Positions 24,054 through 35,442 of a DNA stretch of 64,000 nt are shown here, in pieces. How positions within the stretch are numbered: position 1 is the stretch's first letter; the number at the start of each line of letters is the position of its first letter. Origin of the DNA: Coriolopsis trogii (lineage: Eukaryota; Basidiomycota; Agaricomycetes; Polyporales; Polyporaceae). The translations under genes and the position numbers were made by a program. The stretch lies in contig JAHYIO010000039.1 in NCBI GenBank assembly GCA_020543525.1, forward strand, positions 620,001 through 684,000, in the 5' to 3' direction. The notes under the pieces are model-generated. The model was not told the DNA's origin. It searched no databases and saw only the letters and a program-made list of their open reading frames with translations.

Positions 24054-25581
24054 ATGTCCAGTAGGGAGAGTGAGCCTCATGTCCTCCCCACAGATCGCCC
24101 TAGATCTCCGTCCCCTCCTCATCCATTTTCAACAGCCGAGTATCCGATCATCGATCCCGCTCAACTCGTTGACGAAGAGACGGTGGCGTGGTATGATCCA
24201 GAGGACTTCTATCCTGTGCGTATCGGGGAGGTCTTCCAATCGCGATATCAAGTGGTAAGCAAACTTGGCTACGGAGGATACTCTACTGTTTGGCTTTGCC
24301 GAGACCTCCTGTGAGTAACCCTTTCCCTTTCGCACGGAGGTCTGCTAGCATCACTAAATCACGATGACAGCGAACATCGCCACGTAACGGTGAAAGTCTG
24401 TTCACAGAACAGCATCCCGATCAAACGTGAGCTGGCCGCTTATGAACACCTCAACAACCTCCCAAAAACACAGCATCCTGGACGGAAGTCCATTCGCACC
24501 TTGCTCGACCACTTCGAGCTTACATATGATCACGATGCATCATCGCGATCCTTCCAGTGCCTCGTCTTCGAGCCCTTGGCTGAAACTATTTGGTCACTGC
24601 GGCAGCAGGTGCCAGGAAAGCAGCTGCCCGAGGCGTGGTTCAAGCCTATCGTGCGCCACGTCTTGAATGCGCTCGCCTACCTGCACGACGAGGCCAAAAT
24701 TGTTCATGCGGGTCTGTTTCATCTTCTCTTACCTCCACCGTGGTTCATCTCCGTGTTCATGAGAGTTATTACAGATGTTCAAGAGAATAACATCCTACTC
24801 TCTATTATTGGCCCAGGCTCGTGTCAAGCTCACGAGGAGAAAGAACGAGCTGAGCCGTCCCCGCGGAAAGTAGTCGGCGATCGCATCATTTACCTCTCCA
24901 ACCCCATTGAGCCCAGCGAGGACTACGGCCCGCCGGTGCTCTGCGACTTTGGCGAAGCACGATTCGGAAAAGCGACATACACAGGCCTCATCCAACCCCA
25001 GGTGTATCGTGCGCCGGAGGTCATCTTGCGCATGCCGTGGAACGAGAAGGTGGACATCTGGTCCGTTGGAACGATGGTACGAGGGCGCGTACGCCTTACA
25101 CTTTCTTCGTAGACGCTGATGGCCTCCCGCGTTGGAACCCGCAGATTTGGGACATGTTCGAGGGAAAGCACTTGTTCGACACTGGGCCTGATGCGGATGA
25201 TGATACCGACAATCGGTACCACATCGCGCATATGGTTTCTTTGCTCGGCCCTCCACCCGTCGAGTTCCTCAAGCGTAGCGCCACTGAGGAGCCGCGGAAG
25301 TACTTCGACTCGGAAGGTGAGGTTGATTGACTCCGTTGCTTAACGAATGATCCGTGAACGGACCTGACTTACAACCGGATGCCTCAGGAAACTGGACTGG
25401 CACGATTGACCTGCCCGAAGATAGCTTCGAGCTATCAGAGCAAAGACTGGAGGGTGAGCGCAAAGCTCAGTTCCTGAGTTTCATTCGGAAGATGGTGGCA
25501 TGGAAGCCTGAAGATCGCTGGTCCGCGTGCCAGCTTTTGCAGGATCCCTACGTTCGAGTCGAAGGACGTCCCGGTCGCTAA
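24054..25581 (+). CDS. SRPK-like serine/threonine protein kinase
   Basis: Five exons, 24054-24310, 24371-24711, 24775-25076, 25145-25316 and 25388-25581, give 421 residues with consistent phases. The start region holds the typical fungal SRPK-like lead-in ([35 protein letters not shown]), with the glycine loop and then the Lys of VTVKV. The catalytic loop reads HADVQENN, so the HRD Arg is Ala; the activation segment starts with [17 protein letters not shown] and DIWSVGTM follow. Catalytic Asp, Asn and DFG are all present, so it is probably active. Agaricomycetes have large, poorly studied expansions of these kinases, distinct from the single conserved splicing kinase. The C-terminal lobe ends conventionally ([17 protein letters not shown]). 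It is convergent with the next gene on the minus strand. Confidence 0.88.
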
Positions 25582-25866
25582 ACTGTCGCTGTGTCTTCCA
25601 CTTTTTACTCCGTTGGGACGGGTCAAGCACGCATCGCGTCTTTCACACATTTCTGTCATCTCCGACTGCTCTGTGAACGCTTTGTTTCTCCCTCACTCGT
25701 GTATGCAGCATTGTACGGAGGTATGCTAGGTACAGTTCGACCTGTTTATTGCGACCCGCCAAGTACTAGCTAACACGACGAATGATTGAGGTCTGACGCA
25801 GAACATAGTACGCTGCGACATGATAGCCAAGACGATTACAAGATCCCTCGTAAACACTGGCTGCGC

Positions 25867-26676
25867 TCAGATGCCCGGCGTATTGAGTCCCTGTAGAATG
25901 AGTGTTGCGGTCAGTGTTTGAGCCTGCGAGGGATGGTGTAGGCGGTGGCGTACAACGTAAAGTTCTCTCCGATCGTACCACCAGAGCAGCTCGGGCACAG
26001 AGGTATGTCCACATGCAGTTATCGCTTCTTGTATCTTCCTGGCTCCCTCTTCAACATCGGTGGTAGCCTCGATTTCGTCGTACCGCTCGTCGACGTCATG
26101 ATTTGAATATAAGACGAACATTCCGGTGTATACGGCCTCATCGGCGAAAGGGTACCCCATCGACAGCTGTATTCCTGAGATAGAGTGAAGATGTCGTTTT
26201 ACGGCAAACCGCAGGATGCCTTTCATATAGTCTTGGAGAGTCTCGTTGTTCTTCTCCTCTTCGGATAACGCGCCGTATACAACGACATCCTTCTGCAAAT
26301 CTTTGCGGATACTCCCCCAAAGCTCTGCCTCGACTCTGTGACATTTGACGTATGTCTCGAGAAAGCCCGTGGTGTACGCCCATCCGTAAAGGAGCCGCGG
26401 AGGATAAGGATTCTCGGGTGAAGCTTGGTACTTCCGGGGGAGTGATTTGCGGGGATGGTATAGCTGGAACAACCTCTGCCGTTTCTTGAAAGATGCCGTT
26501 CAGGTACGTCCCGCTCGGTCACAAGAGTCGTTGCTCACCGCGACTTGCGCCTTCTCCGCTCGATCGGTAAATTGCCAACTACGCCCATCGGGCGTAACCT
26601 TTATTCTCCCCTTCTCGTCGTAATCAAGCTCAAAGAGTATCTCGTCGTCCGGGTGGGACCAGCTCAGAGGAGCCAT
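25867..26676 (-). CDS. Uncharacterised basidiomycete protein, copy 1
   Basis: Two exons, 26676-26539 and 26475-25867, give 248 residues. I do not recognise the family. Visible features: an acidic N-terminal stretch (HPDDEILFELDYDEKGRIKV), then a mixed alpha/beta-like sequence with many aromatic residues (RLLYGWAYTTGFLETYV, MGYPFADEAVYTGMFVLY, SVPELLWWYDRRELYVV). There is no signal peptide and no membrane segment. A broken tandem copy follows at 27453-28107 and supports the exon junction and the frame. ATG 26676 is preferred because it matches the start of the paralogue. It ends 285 bases from the stop of the SRPK-like kinase, convergently. Confidence 0.75.
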
Positions 26677-27452
26677 AATGCTAGTGGGCGCGAGAGATCG
26701 TTCAGGACACCTGAGAGAGGTTGGTTCGAACGTGAGGCAAACGTCACTACCTCCGTGCGAGACCCTGCCGGCCCGGTGATCGGCCCGACCTACCGGCCCA
26801 AACCACTGATTCACCTCCAACTCGGAGTCATTGACTGCTACATCTCCGTCTGCCAAGTGACAATCCCACATCATACTAATGTCTCATAAGTAGTACACCA
26901 AACTATACCAATACTGTGCACCTGAGACTCAACGACGATGAGGCAGATGCAGATGCGAGCGAGGGAGTGGAGGACAGCGTAGGCAGTGGAATTCCAGACT
27001 GTGCACAGCCAACTGTACGGGGGTGAATTAGTAGGTAAGGCATTCGGCACACACGCAGTTGTCACGTACAACGGGGAGTTTTCGGATAGATATGCATGGT
27101 GAAGGCTAGATGCAGGATCCCTGTCAATACAATTCACCTGTAAAATAGTAGGCTCAATAGCCCGAGGTGTTCCTTTATTCTGTCCGCGGGCCCCAGGAAT
27201 AGACCAACAACTTGACTTTGACCACTGGAATATTTGAAATAGGAAACGTCCCTATCCGCATGTCGTGCATGGCTCTTGTGGAAATGGGTGACTCGGAGCT
27301 AGTTAGATAATAAATACCTGTGCGAAAATCAGCTTCACGCGCGAAGCTCAGGAAGTAGACGAGGGACTGACAGATAGGTGCATTTAGAGGGGTATAAAAG
27401 ACAACACGTACAAGCTGGCAGATGATGTCTACGGGCTAGACACCGTGCGCAG
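26677..27452. other. Intergenic region between the tandem uncharacterised genes
   Basis: About 0.8 kb, AT-richer than the genes. No coding signal is seen. It must include the promoter of copy 1 and the 3' flank of copy 2. Confidence 0.4.
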
Positions 27453-28107
27453 TCAGTCCCTCAGAATGAGTCGTTTTTGGAGGTTAGTATGCGTCTGTGG
27501 CGAACGACGTGGAGAGTAGCGTACGACATAGAGATCATCATCATTATACCACCAGAGCAACTCCGGCACTGGCTCATGCTAGCAAGCGGCCAAGGTCACC
27601 TGTATTTCTTGACTCTCTCCTTCAACGTCGTAATTTGTGTCTAATACGAACATTCCCCCGTATTTGCGCTCGTCGGCAAAGGGATATCCCAGCGAATGCT
27701 TGATACTTGTCAGGGATTGAAGATGCTTTTGGACAGCAAAACGCATGAAGCGAGGCAAAAAGTGTTGAAGCGTCTCGTTCTGCTCGTCTTCCGACAGTGC
27801 ACCATAGACAACAAAATTCTTTTGGACCTCTTCACGGACGTACCCTCTTAGCTCCACCCGGATTTGATAGTACTCAACGTACTTCTCGAGGAAGCCCTTA
27901 GTGTACGTCCAGCCGTACAGGAGACGCGGTGGAACTGTAGATTTCCGAAAGAGCATCTGAGCAACGAGAACTCGTACTACTCACTGCATCCTGTGCTTTC
28001 TGCGCGCGCTCAGTGAATCTCCAACCCTTGGTTCTGCCCTTCTCGTCGCATTCCAATTCAAAGAACATGGCACCGTCCGGGTGAGCATTGCCAACAGGGC
28101 CAGACAT
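27453..28107 (-). pseudogene. Uncharacterised basidiomycete protein, copy 2, broken
   Basis: Homologous to the gene at 25867-26676. Exon 1 (28107-27985) encodes HPDGAMFFELECDEKGRTKGWRF; exon 2 starts at 27956. Three changes mark decay. An in-frame TAG at 27579-27581 replaces a Gly codon in the conserved AC-G-H block; homology continues beyond it (VPELLWWY, then LYVVRYSP) to the TGA at 27453-27455. About ten residues before the TAG are missing. The intron is only 28 bases (27957-27984), shorter than the spliceosome normally accepts, compared with 63 in copy 1; without splicing the frame shifts. A truncated protein of roughly 165 residues could still be made if the tiny intron were removed. Confidence 0.72.
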
Positions 28108-28429
28108 AGTAAAGTAGAGGCAAGAGACCCTTAGGAGACAGTCGGGATGATCAGTGAGGTGAACACTGAACAGAGTGGAGGTGAGTAGAGAAACCTTGCA
28201 GTAATGCAACCGTTAGATCAACTGGGCAGTAGTAGATACAGAGCTCAGGTCCCAAGGGCTATCGCTGCGAGCAGAGAAGCGATGTAATGTGATGATCATG
28301 AGTCCAACTTCAGGCGATTCGGAATCGGACCTCGTCCCGCCCCTTGGGCGTTTATATTACCTTTTTGGGCGTGCACGCAAGCTCAGGCTGAGGAAGCCTG
28401 GCTCTTCGTCTCTTACTCTCACCTTCGAC
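28108..28429. promoter_or_regulatory. Divergent promoter region
   Basis: This 322-base stretch separates the starts of two divergently read genes: the broken uncharacterised gene (-) and the intact dipeptidase (+). A TTATATTA element at about 28352-28359 is 71-78 bases upstream of the dipeptidase ATG. Confidence 0.4.
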
Positions 28430-30376
28430 ATGCCTGCCCCCGCACAATTCCTCAAGTTCATCGATGACAATGCGGAACCCTTTATTCGCAGGCTTGGTGA
28501 TGCCGTTGCGATCCCCAGGTATGTCATCGCGCGGAACGGCCTACTAGCTCCTCCATCTCGCGTTGCAGCATAAGCGGCAACGCAGCGTCGCGTCCCGATG
28601 TCTTCAAGATGTCTGCGTGGCTCGACGGCCAACTAAAGACTCTCGGGGTCACCACCAAACTCGTCGACCTTGGGAAGCACGTCATGGACGGCCAAGAGCT
28701 GCCTCTGCCTCCTGCGATTCTCGGCAGGATCGGAGACGATCCGAAGAAGAAGACTGTGCTCGTGTACGGTCACTATGATGTTCAGCCGGTACGTCACTCT
28801 GATTGACTTTACGCAAACTGCGCCCATCAACGCTTATCTATCATTCGGACTTTATACCGGCGGTGTAGGCAGAGCTGAGCGATGGATGGGACACCGAGCC
28901 GTTCAAGCTCGTTGTCGACGAGAAGACTGGCAGGCTTATTGGACGTGGGTCGACGGACGACAAGGGACCCATCTTGGGTTGGCTCAATGTGCTCGAGGCG
29001 CATCAGAAGCTTGGGCTCCAACTCCCCGTGAACATGCGGTTCTGCTTCGAGGGTATGGAGGAGAACGGTAGCGAAGGCCTCGACGATCTGATCAAGTCTG
29101 AGACTTCTAAGGGCAAGGACGGCTTCTTTGGCGGCGTGGATTGCGTGTGCATTGTACGTCCTCGTCCTACTCCCTATCAGAGTCGACAGTCGTCCTCAGT
29201 ACCCGACTCCCACCCTGCCTTTCATACTTCAGTCGGACAACTACTGGCTCAACGCTCGCACGCCCGCAATCACCTATGGTCTTCGTGGGCTTGTGTACTT
29301 CAAGCTCACCATATCCGGTCCCGCCCGCGACTTGCATTCCGGTGTCTTTGGTCGCACAGTGCACGAGCCCATGACGGATCTTATCGCGATCTTGAGCAAG
29401 CTCGTCGCACCTGACGGCACTATCCTCGTCCCGGGCGTTGAGGATCTCGTATCGGCCGCTGACGCCGAGGAACGGTGAGTGCCATGGCACCAGAGAGCGC
29501 ATGCATCTGTACTGACATTATAAAATGCGCGTTTGTAGCGCCATTTACGAGAAGCTCGACTACTCGGTCAAGGACGTCGAAGATGCTGCGGGCGCGCCCA
29601 TCGCACTCTCGGACGACAAGGTTCAAGTCATCATGGGCCGTATGCGCATGCCCTCGCTCTCACTCCACGGCATCGAGGGTGCGTTCTACGGCCCTGGCGC
29701 GAAGACCGTCATTCCCGCAAGCGTGTCCGGCAAGTTCTCTATCCGGTAAGTTCTTCCTCGCGTCCTCTCCTATCTTGTCATTGGTTCCGACGACGACTCA
29801 TAAGAATCCGTGCTTGACTTGCAGTATTGTGCCGCCGCAGACGCCCGATGCAATCGAGCCGCTCGTGTTCTCATATGTGAAACAAGAGTTTGCGAAGCTG
29901 AACTCGAAGAACACGATGAAGATTGAGAACCTCCACGACGGTCGGCCATGGGTTGCGGACTACAAGCACTGGAATTACGAGGCCGCGAAGCGTGCTACGG
30001 AGGTGCGTCTCCTGCCCTACTACTATTCCAACTTATAGTCACGCATCCTTCGACCACCTAACCACCCTCATCCAACCCTGTCACCGGGGAGTAGGCCGTA
30101 TACAAGCAAACTCCGGATCTTACCCGCGAGGGCGGCTCAATTCCGGTCACGCTCACGTTTGCAGAGAGCCTGGGCGTCAACGTCCTCCTCCTTCCCATGG
30201 GTCGTGGAGACGATGGCGCACACTCGACGAACGAGAAGCTCGATCGCTCAAACTTCATAGAAGGGGTACGTACTGCTTCTAACATCAGTATGTAAACCGC
30301 AGCTCATCTTCTGTCGATGTCGCAGAGCAAGCTGCTCGGCACGTACCTCTACGAGGTCTCCGCCGCGCAGGCATGA
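28430..30376 (+). CDS. DUG1: M20 metallodipeptidase, cytosolic nonspecific dipeptidase type
   Basis: Intact copy, about 480 residues in eight or nine exons (first exon 28430-28518, stop TGA 30374-30376). Order of features: N-terminal lead [16 protein letters not shown]; metal site [18 protein letters not shown] with the bridging Asp; catalytic Glu in FEGMEENGS; lid-domain HSGVFGR; then [17 protein letters not shown] and [13 protein letters not shown] near the C-terminus, carrying the last metal His. By family knowledge it hydrolyses Cys-Gly and other dipeptides with two divalent metals in the cytosol, as part of glutathione degradation. There is no signal peptide. A frameshifted paralogue lies 5 kb upstream on the same strand; this copy keeps the frame at that site. 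Confidence 0.93.
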
Positions 30377-31534
30377 ATGGGCGGGAAACCGACTCGGGGT
30401 CGAGTGTATCATTACGGGAACGAATGGAAGAAGCCAGCTTGACGTGGGGAGTGTATTGTTGTTGTATCGTGCTCTCTTGTATCGATGTCAGATGTAGCCA
30501 TCTATTACTCACCACATCCAGGATCTCTGTTTGACATCTCGCAGTGCGTTCGGGGATCTCTGTGCGCAGTCATACCAGGATGTAAACCTGGGTACTTCAG
30601 CTAGGAATGGACGCATACATTCTAACATCATCTCGCGCTCAGGCCTTCAATGCCTTTATCTACCTCCGTGGGCGACTTAGTCGACAAGTACCCGAACGTG
30701 TCGCAAAGGGTCAATCCTATCGACAGCGCACACAATGCGTGGAATCTAGAAAATATTCGTGAGTGTATTCAACCCCGCATCGTCGCTCGATCACTACAAA
30801 TCGCTGATGGAAGTCTCTGCCACCGTCATAATAGGAGCTGGCTCTGGTGGAGTTTTGCCCACGCATACCAGCTTAGTTGATGACGACAGGAAGAGGCGCA
30901 AATGATCCTTCACCCATTTGTTGATCCTGCCAGCCAGCACACTGTGTCAAACCTACGAAAGAGAGCTCTAGCAAGTGTCAGACCGACACCATGCGTCTAT
31001 GCGGGCTGTTCGGTTGGTGCCCGTTCATCACTACACTACGTCGTCTCGTCCATAGAACGATATGTTCACGTCAGTTACCCTTGACTTCTGGTGCAGGCTA
31101 CAGTCTGTAGCAGTACTCCCCGCCTTTTGCGAGGTATAAGTAGCGAATGTTACGCTAATTTGGGTTCGCTAGATAATATGAGGAAGTCTCACGAAGTCAG
31201 AAGTACCGTCATGTAGCCCTGTGGACACGGACCTAACATCAAGCCCATGTTTGATGGACCGCTCTCTCAATGCGTCCATTTTGTACCTGTGCACCGCGAG
31301 ATATCGGTGCCCGTGCTAAACATAAACATGACCATAATGGTGCGATACAACGGTTACCTGCGCGCATCAAACTCTTCCACCCAACCGGCCTCAAATCATA
31401 CTGGCCGTCAGTCAACGGCAACCTCAAGAACATAGCAGCGGCGCGAAAAGTAGATGTAAGACCATAGAGAATAATAGTTGCGTTGTACTCGAACGCCGCC
31501 CCCACAAATTATCTTACAACCGTGAGCGTACGAC
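30377..31534. other. Intergenic region, no gene seen
   Basis: About 1.2 kb between the convergent dipeptidase and P450 A2. Only short motif-free frames are present. Confidence 0.45.
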
Positions 31535-34013
31535 TCACGCTCGCCGAGCCCTTCTCACCAACAGCGGCAGCTGGCTCCCCGCTTCAGGCGCGCTCCGCAA
31601 GATCGGCCGCTGCACAACGGCAGACTTCTTCTGCACATCCTCACTCGGCACTGCGAGCTCGAATTCGAACGCACGCACGAGCGTGAAGACGAGGGCCTTC
31701 ATCCTACATGCCTCCTTGATGAGCGAAAGCGAGATCGAAAGCATGATGAACGACACGCACTCTATGAGCGAAAACCGGTACCCGATACACGCGCGGGGGC
31801 CGCCGAGGAAGGTGAGCATGTGGCCCCAGACTCCGGGGATGCTGGACGCGGCCTCTGGGGGGTTCTCCCAGCGTTCAGGTCTGCAGCCGAATCTTAGCAT
31901 ATGTCCTGGATACCGAGTGGGCGAGCAAGCACGTACTTGAACTCGTGGGCATCATCCCCCCACAGCTTCTTCGACCGGTTCATAGCGAGGATAGGGATGA
32001 TGATCGGCGAGCCCTTCGAGATCCTACAGGAGCGAACGTTCCAGGTGCATCAGCTACTATCACACTACGTTGTGGGACATGAGAGGGATGGATACTTGAT
32101 CGAGTTCTGCATCTCTCCGTGGCGGTCGACGAACGGCTCTGCTACCGGTATCAGGTCGTCCTTCATTGCCACTCGCATGGTCGACGGAACAGGAGCGTGC
32201 ACCCTCAGCGTCTCGCGCACGACCATGTCGAGGTATGGCAAGCCCGAGAGCTCGTCCATCGTCGGAGTGTCTGTCTCGAGCGTGTAGAGCTCTGCGCGTA
32301 GCTTCTCCTGAACCGCAGGGGCCTGAGTGAGTGCATACAAGCACCAGGTCGTCGCCGTGCTTGTCGTCTCGTGTCCAGCGACAAGAAACCTGTGGCATGT
32401 CAAGCAAGTCAGCTATCGCATTAGAGGAAGTTTTCGGGCACATAGTGCGAAACTACTCACGTAGGAACCTCTACGGTGCATCCTCGTCAGCATTGATCAA
32501 CTATAGGGTGGAGAATAGAGAGTACCCACGAGCGAGCACATCTTCATCCGACAGGCGCTGACTATCTGGGATATCATTGTCCATGTTCGCCTTTAGAAGC
32601 AGCGTAAGCAAATCGCGCGCGCGCATATCGCTTCGCTCGACGCCGCTCCCGCCGTCCTTCTCCATGATTTCCGCGCGCTCACGCATGATGGCAGCTTTCT
32701 TCTCTGCAATCAATTGCAGGCCGATGCGGCGCATGACGCTCTGCGCAAAGTCGACGCGGCGCGACTGCTTGTCGGGCTGTGAGGGGCATGTAGTATCAAG
32801 TAAGGCAATCAGCAACGACAAATAGAGCCGCGCGAAGAGTAGTGAGAACTATTGAATATACGGACGATGTAGTGAAGGATAGGAAAGAAGTTCCTGAGGA
32901 TCGCGAGGATTGTGATCCTCTGGTTAGGATTGAAGATCTCGTTGAAGGCGCCAACAAGCTCGTTCTGCTCTTTCTGTGGGTTCAGAGCATTGAACTGGTA
33001 GTTGAAACCTGAGGGAGCACATCACAAAATGCGTGAGTTGCATTGGTTCCAGACGAGGGGCATCGCCTACCAGCAAGGCCAATCACGTCTAGAGTCATCT
33101 TGCTGAGCCCCTTGAGCACATTGATGCGAACGACTCCATCGCTGCTTCCTACTTCCGCATCCCAAAGGTCTCGTAACTGCCGCGGAACAAAGCTTGAGCT
33201 TCACGCTAGAAAAAAAATTGTTACACTGACTTCGATGGCCTTGTCCACAAAAATCTCGGTGAGTTCTCGAATCTGAGAAGGCCCAAATGCCGGATTCTGA
33301 GCGATCGTTCGTCATCGTCAGATGACAGCTCCCTGTTGAGGCATAGAGGGCTAGTATATACCATTACTCTCCTCTACGTTGTAGCGCACCGGCGTGAGAG
33401 ACCGAAGGCAAGGTCGAGTTTGGTACGCACCTGTGCCCTGTGTTGTTCACCTAACATGCAAAATGGTTCATGAGCATGGTGAAAGGATCAGGGCCAGAGC
33501 TACGAGTACATACCTTCCGTAAACAGTACACCTGAGTAAGGAAGGTCAGCTGGTTGCAAAACGAGAATGCTTAGAGTCTAACGTACCCTCCCCAAGTATC
33601 CTCGCAAGATTCCTGCGCGCAGTCGAAGGTTTCTGATAATCCACCGAGTGCGTCAAAATGTGGTTCAGGGCGCGTGTGTCCAAAGTCCACAGACGATCCA
33701 TCTGCACGATTCATACCGGTGCGGTTAGAAACACGAAAGGGAGCGATGCAGAAGGAGATAAACAAACGCTAAAGATACCCCTATACACGATCGTATGAGA
33801 GTGGTATTCCTGTGCCCACCGCTCCTGCGGGACGGAGTTGTCTTCTTCTTGTATGGCCTTCATATTGCCGTAGAACCAGCTTGGGGTAGGCGGGCCAGGA
33901 AGGCTCCTCAAAGGACCGTTGACCAGACGATTCAAGTAGGGGTAAAGCTTCCATAGTGATAACCCAACGAGAGCCAAGATGGCAGACCCGACGAGACTGG
34001 ACGATGAAACCAT
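31535..34013 (-). CDS. Cytochrome P450, subfamily A copy 2
   Basis: ATG 34013 to TGA 31535-31537, about 14 exons with the same tiny exons as P450 A1: GVLFTEG, GEQHRAQ, RRVM, and the 10-base exon AGGTTCCTAC before the I-helix. Motifs: membrane helix [14 protein letters not shown], hinge LPGPPTPSW, the subfamily tag [12 protein letters not shown]-helix [13 protein letters not shown]-helix ETLR, PERW, haem loop [10 protein letters not shown]. The intron that needs a GC donor in copy 1 has a GT donor here. It is complete by eye and lies tail to head with P450 A3. About 220 bases upstream is a block also found upstream of P450 A3. Substrate and CYP family not assigned. Confidence 0.91.
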
Positions 34014-35442
34014 GGTGTTATAGCAGCGGGTGTACGCAAAGCGGCGGTAGTATTCGCGATCGGCTATCAATGGACAACCTGAAGATGAGCCACAATCGAC
34101 GGGGTTGTCCCTGCACGTTTGCTGCCACAGATTGGTTCTTTGAATGAAGGGGGGGTGAGTCTGGAGCCTCAACGAGGATGTAAGGGAAGATATACACACC
34201 CTTGCTAGAGCTGGTTCATGCGAGCCTGTGTGGGAGAACATACGCGTGGCGATGCTTGCCGTTCCTCTTCGACATGTTTCCCACGACTGCGCACTTCTCC
34301 CCCTTGTTATCATTGACAGACAACAACATAGCCGTGCCATCCTATGGCTATACATGTTGCTTCAATCACAGGCTGATGCAACTGAATGGTTTTAGGAAGT
34401 ATACGTACCACTGTCCGGAATCCCGGCACTGCTTACTCTGCGTTTGCTTGTAAGGCGCCCCGGCAGGCGACCTGGCCTTCAGATACGTTAGTAACGTTTG
34501 CTTGCTGCTCTCTTCATGATGCATTGCATGGACTTGGACGTACATCATTGTACAGGTTGCCGAACACGCGTTGCGCTGGCAGCGACTCGTTTGCAAAGTT
34601 CGGAGTTGAAATTCGAAAGTGAATAGTTCTGAAACAGAATCCGAGTCAAGCTTCATGCATGATGCTGAGGTCTCTCCTCATCTCCTCTACTAGGTAGGAT
34701 CCATGCGGGGGTATTGCTGAACTTAGAACTGTCGCCATCGTAGACTCAGGAAACGGTCGATAGGGGAAGATACTGACCTCGCAAGCGGCGCGCTTGCTTA
34801 TGTTTACTTAGTAGCTATACGGAGGCACCGTCGGACCGATGCTCGCCGCTCAATCTCAGGATCACGATCTACTGACGTTGAACTTCAGTGGGTCGAGCAG
34901 GGTAACTTGTCGTGAACATTGGACGTTGAACTACTGAAACACACAGCTTGTTCAAAGGCGTCTGTTAAGACCCACTGAATGTGTCGCTCAACACCGAAAT
35001 CGAGGGCGAGAGAGGCAGAATGAGTCCTACTCGTCGAATTATCTCTGCCCCGGCACAGGGCTGAGTATGACGTATAACCATACCCCGGATTAGGTATTGA
35101 TAAAGATACTGGTTCGCTGGAACTCAGCGTGGCCTGCGCGTGAATTGATGGAATTGCGCCCACGACCTCAGCTGCCCGTAAGTCGGTGTTCTAGCTCTAC
35201 CTGCCTTCATGGAGGACATATCTCCTGGCCCCTTCTGTCCTCCTGCAGGCTAACGAACTGGCCTGTAGATCAAGACAGCTAGAAAGCTTCTTCAGTACAT
35301 TACATTTGTCAATAGACTGTGTCACAAACTGAATCGAAATGGTGAGTCGAAACGATCATGGAAGAAAAGTCAGACACTCACATAGTCGTTGATAAGAGAA
35401 AAATCACCCTGAGGGGACATCCCACAACCGCGGATGCTCGAC
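34014..35442. other. Intergenic region between P450 A2 and A3
   Basis: Holds the promoter of P450 A2, including 34236-34300, which resembles 38359-38426 upstream of P450 A3. The remainder has no recognisable gene. Confidence 0.5.

Noticed and set aside
27561..27582. GTGACC...CTAG (about 21 bases) on the minus strand as an intron that would remove the stop in the second uncharacterised gene
   Set aside because: Far too short for spliceosomal removal, so the TAG is taken as a real lesion.
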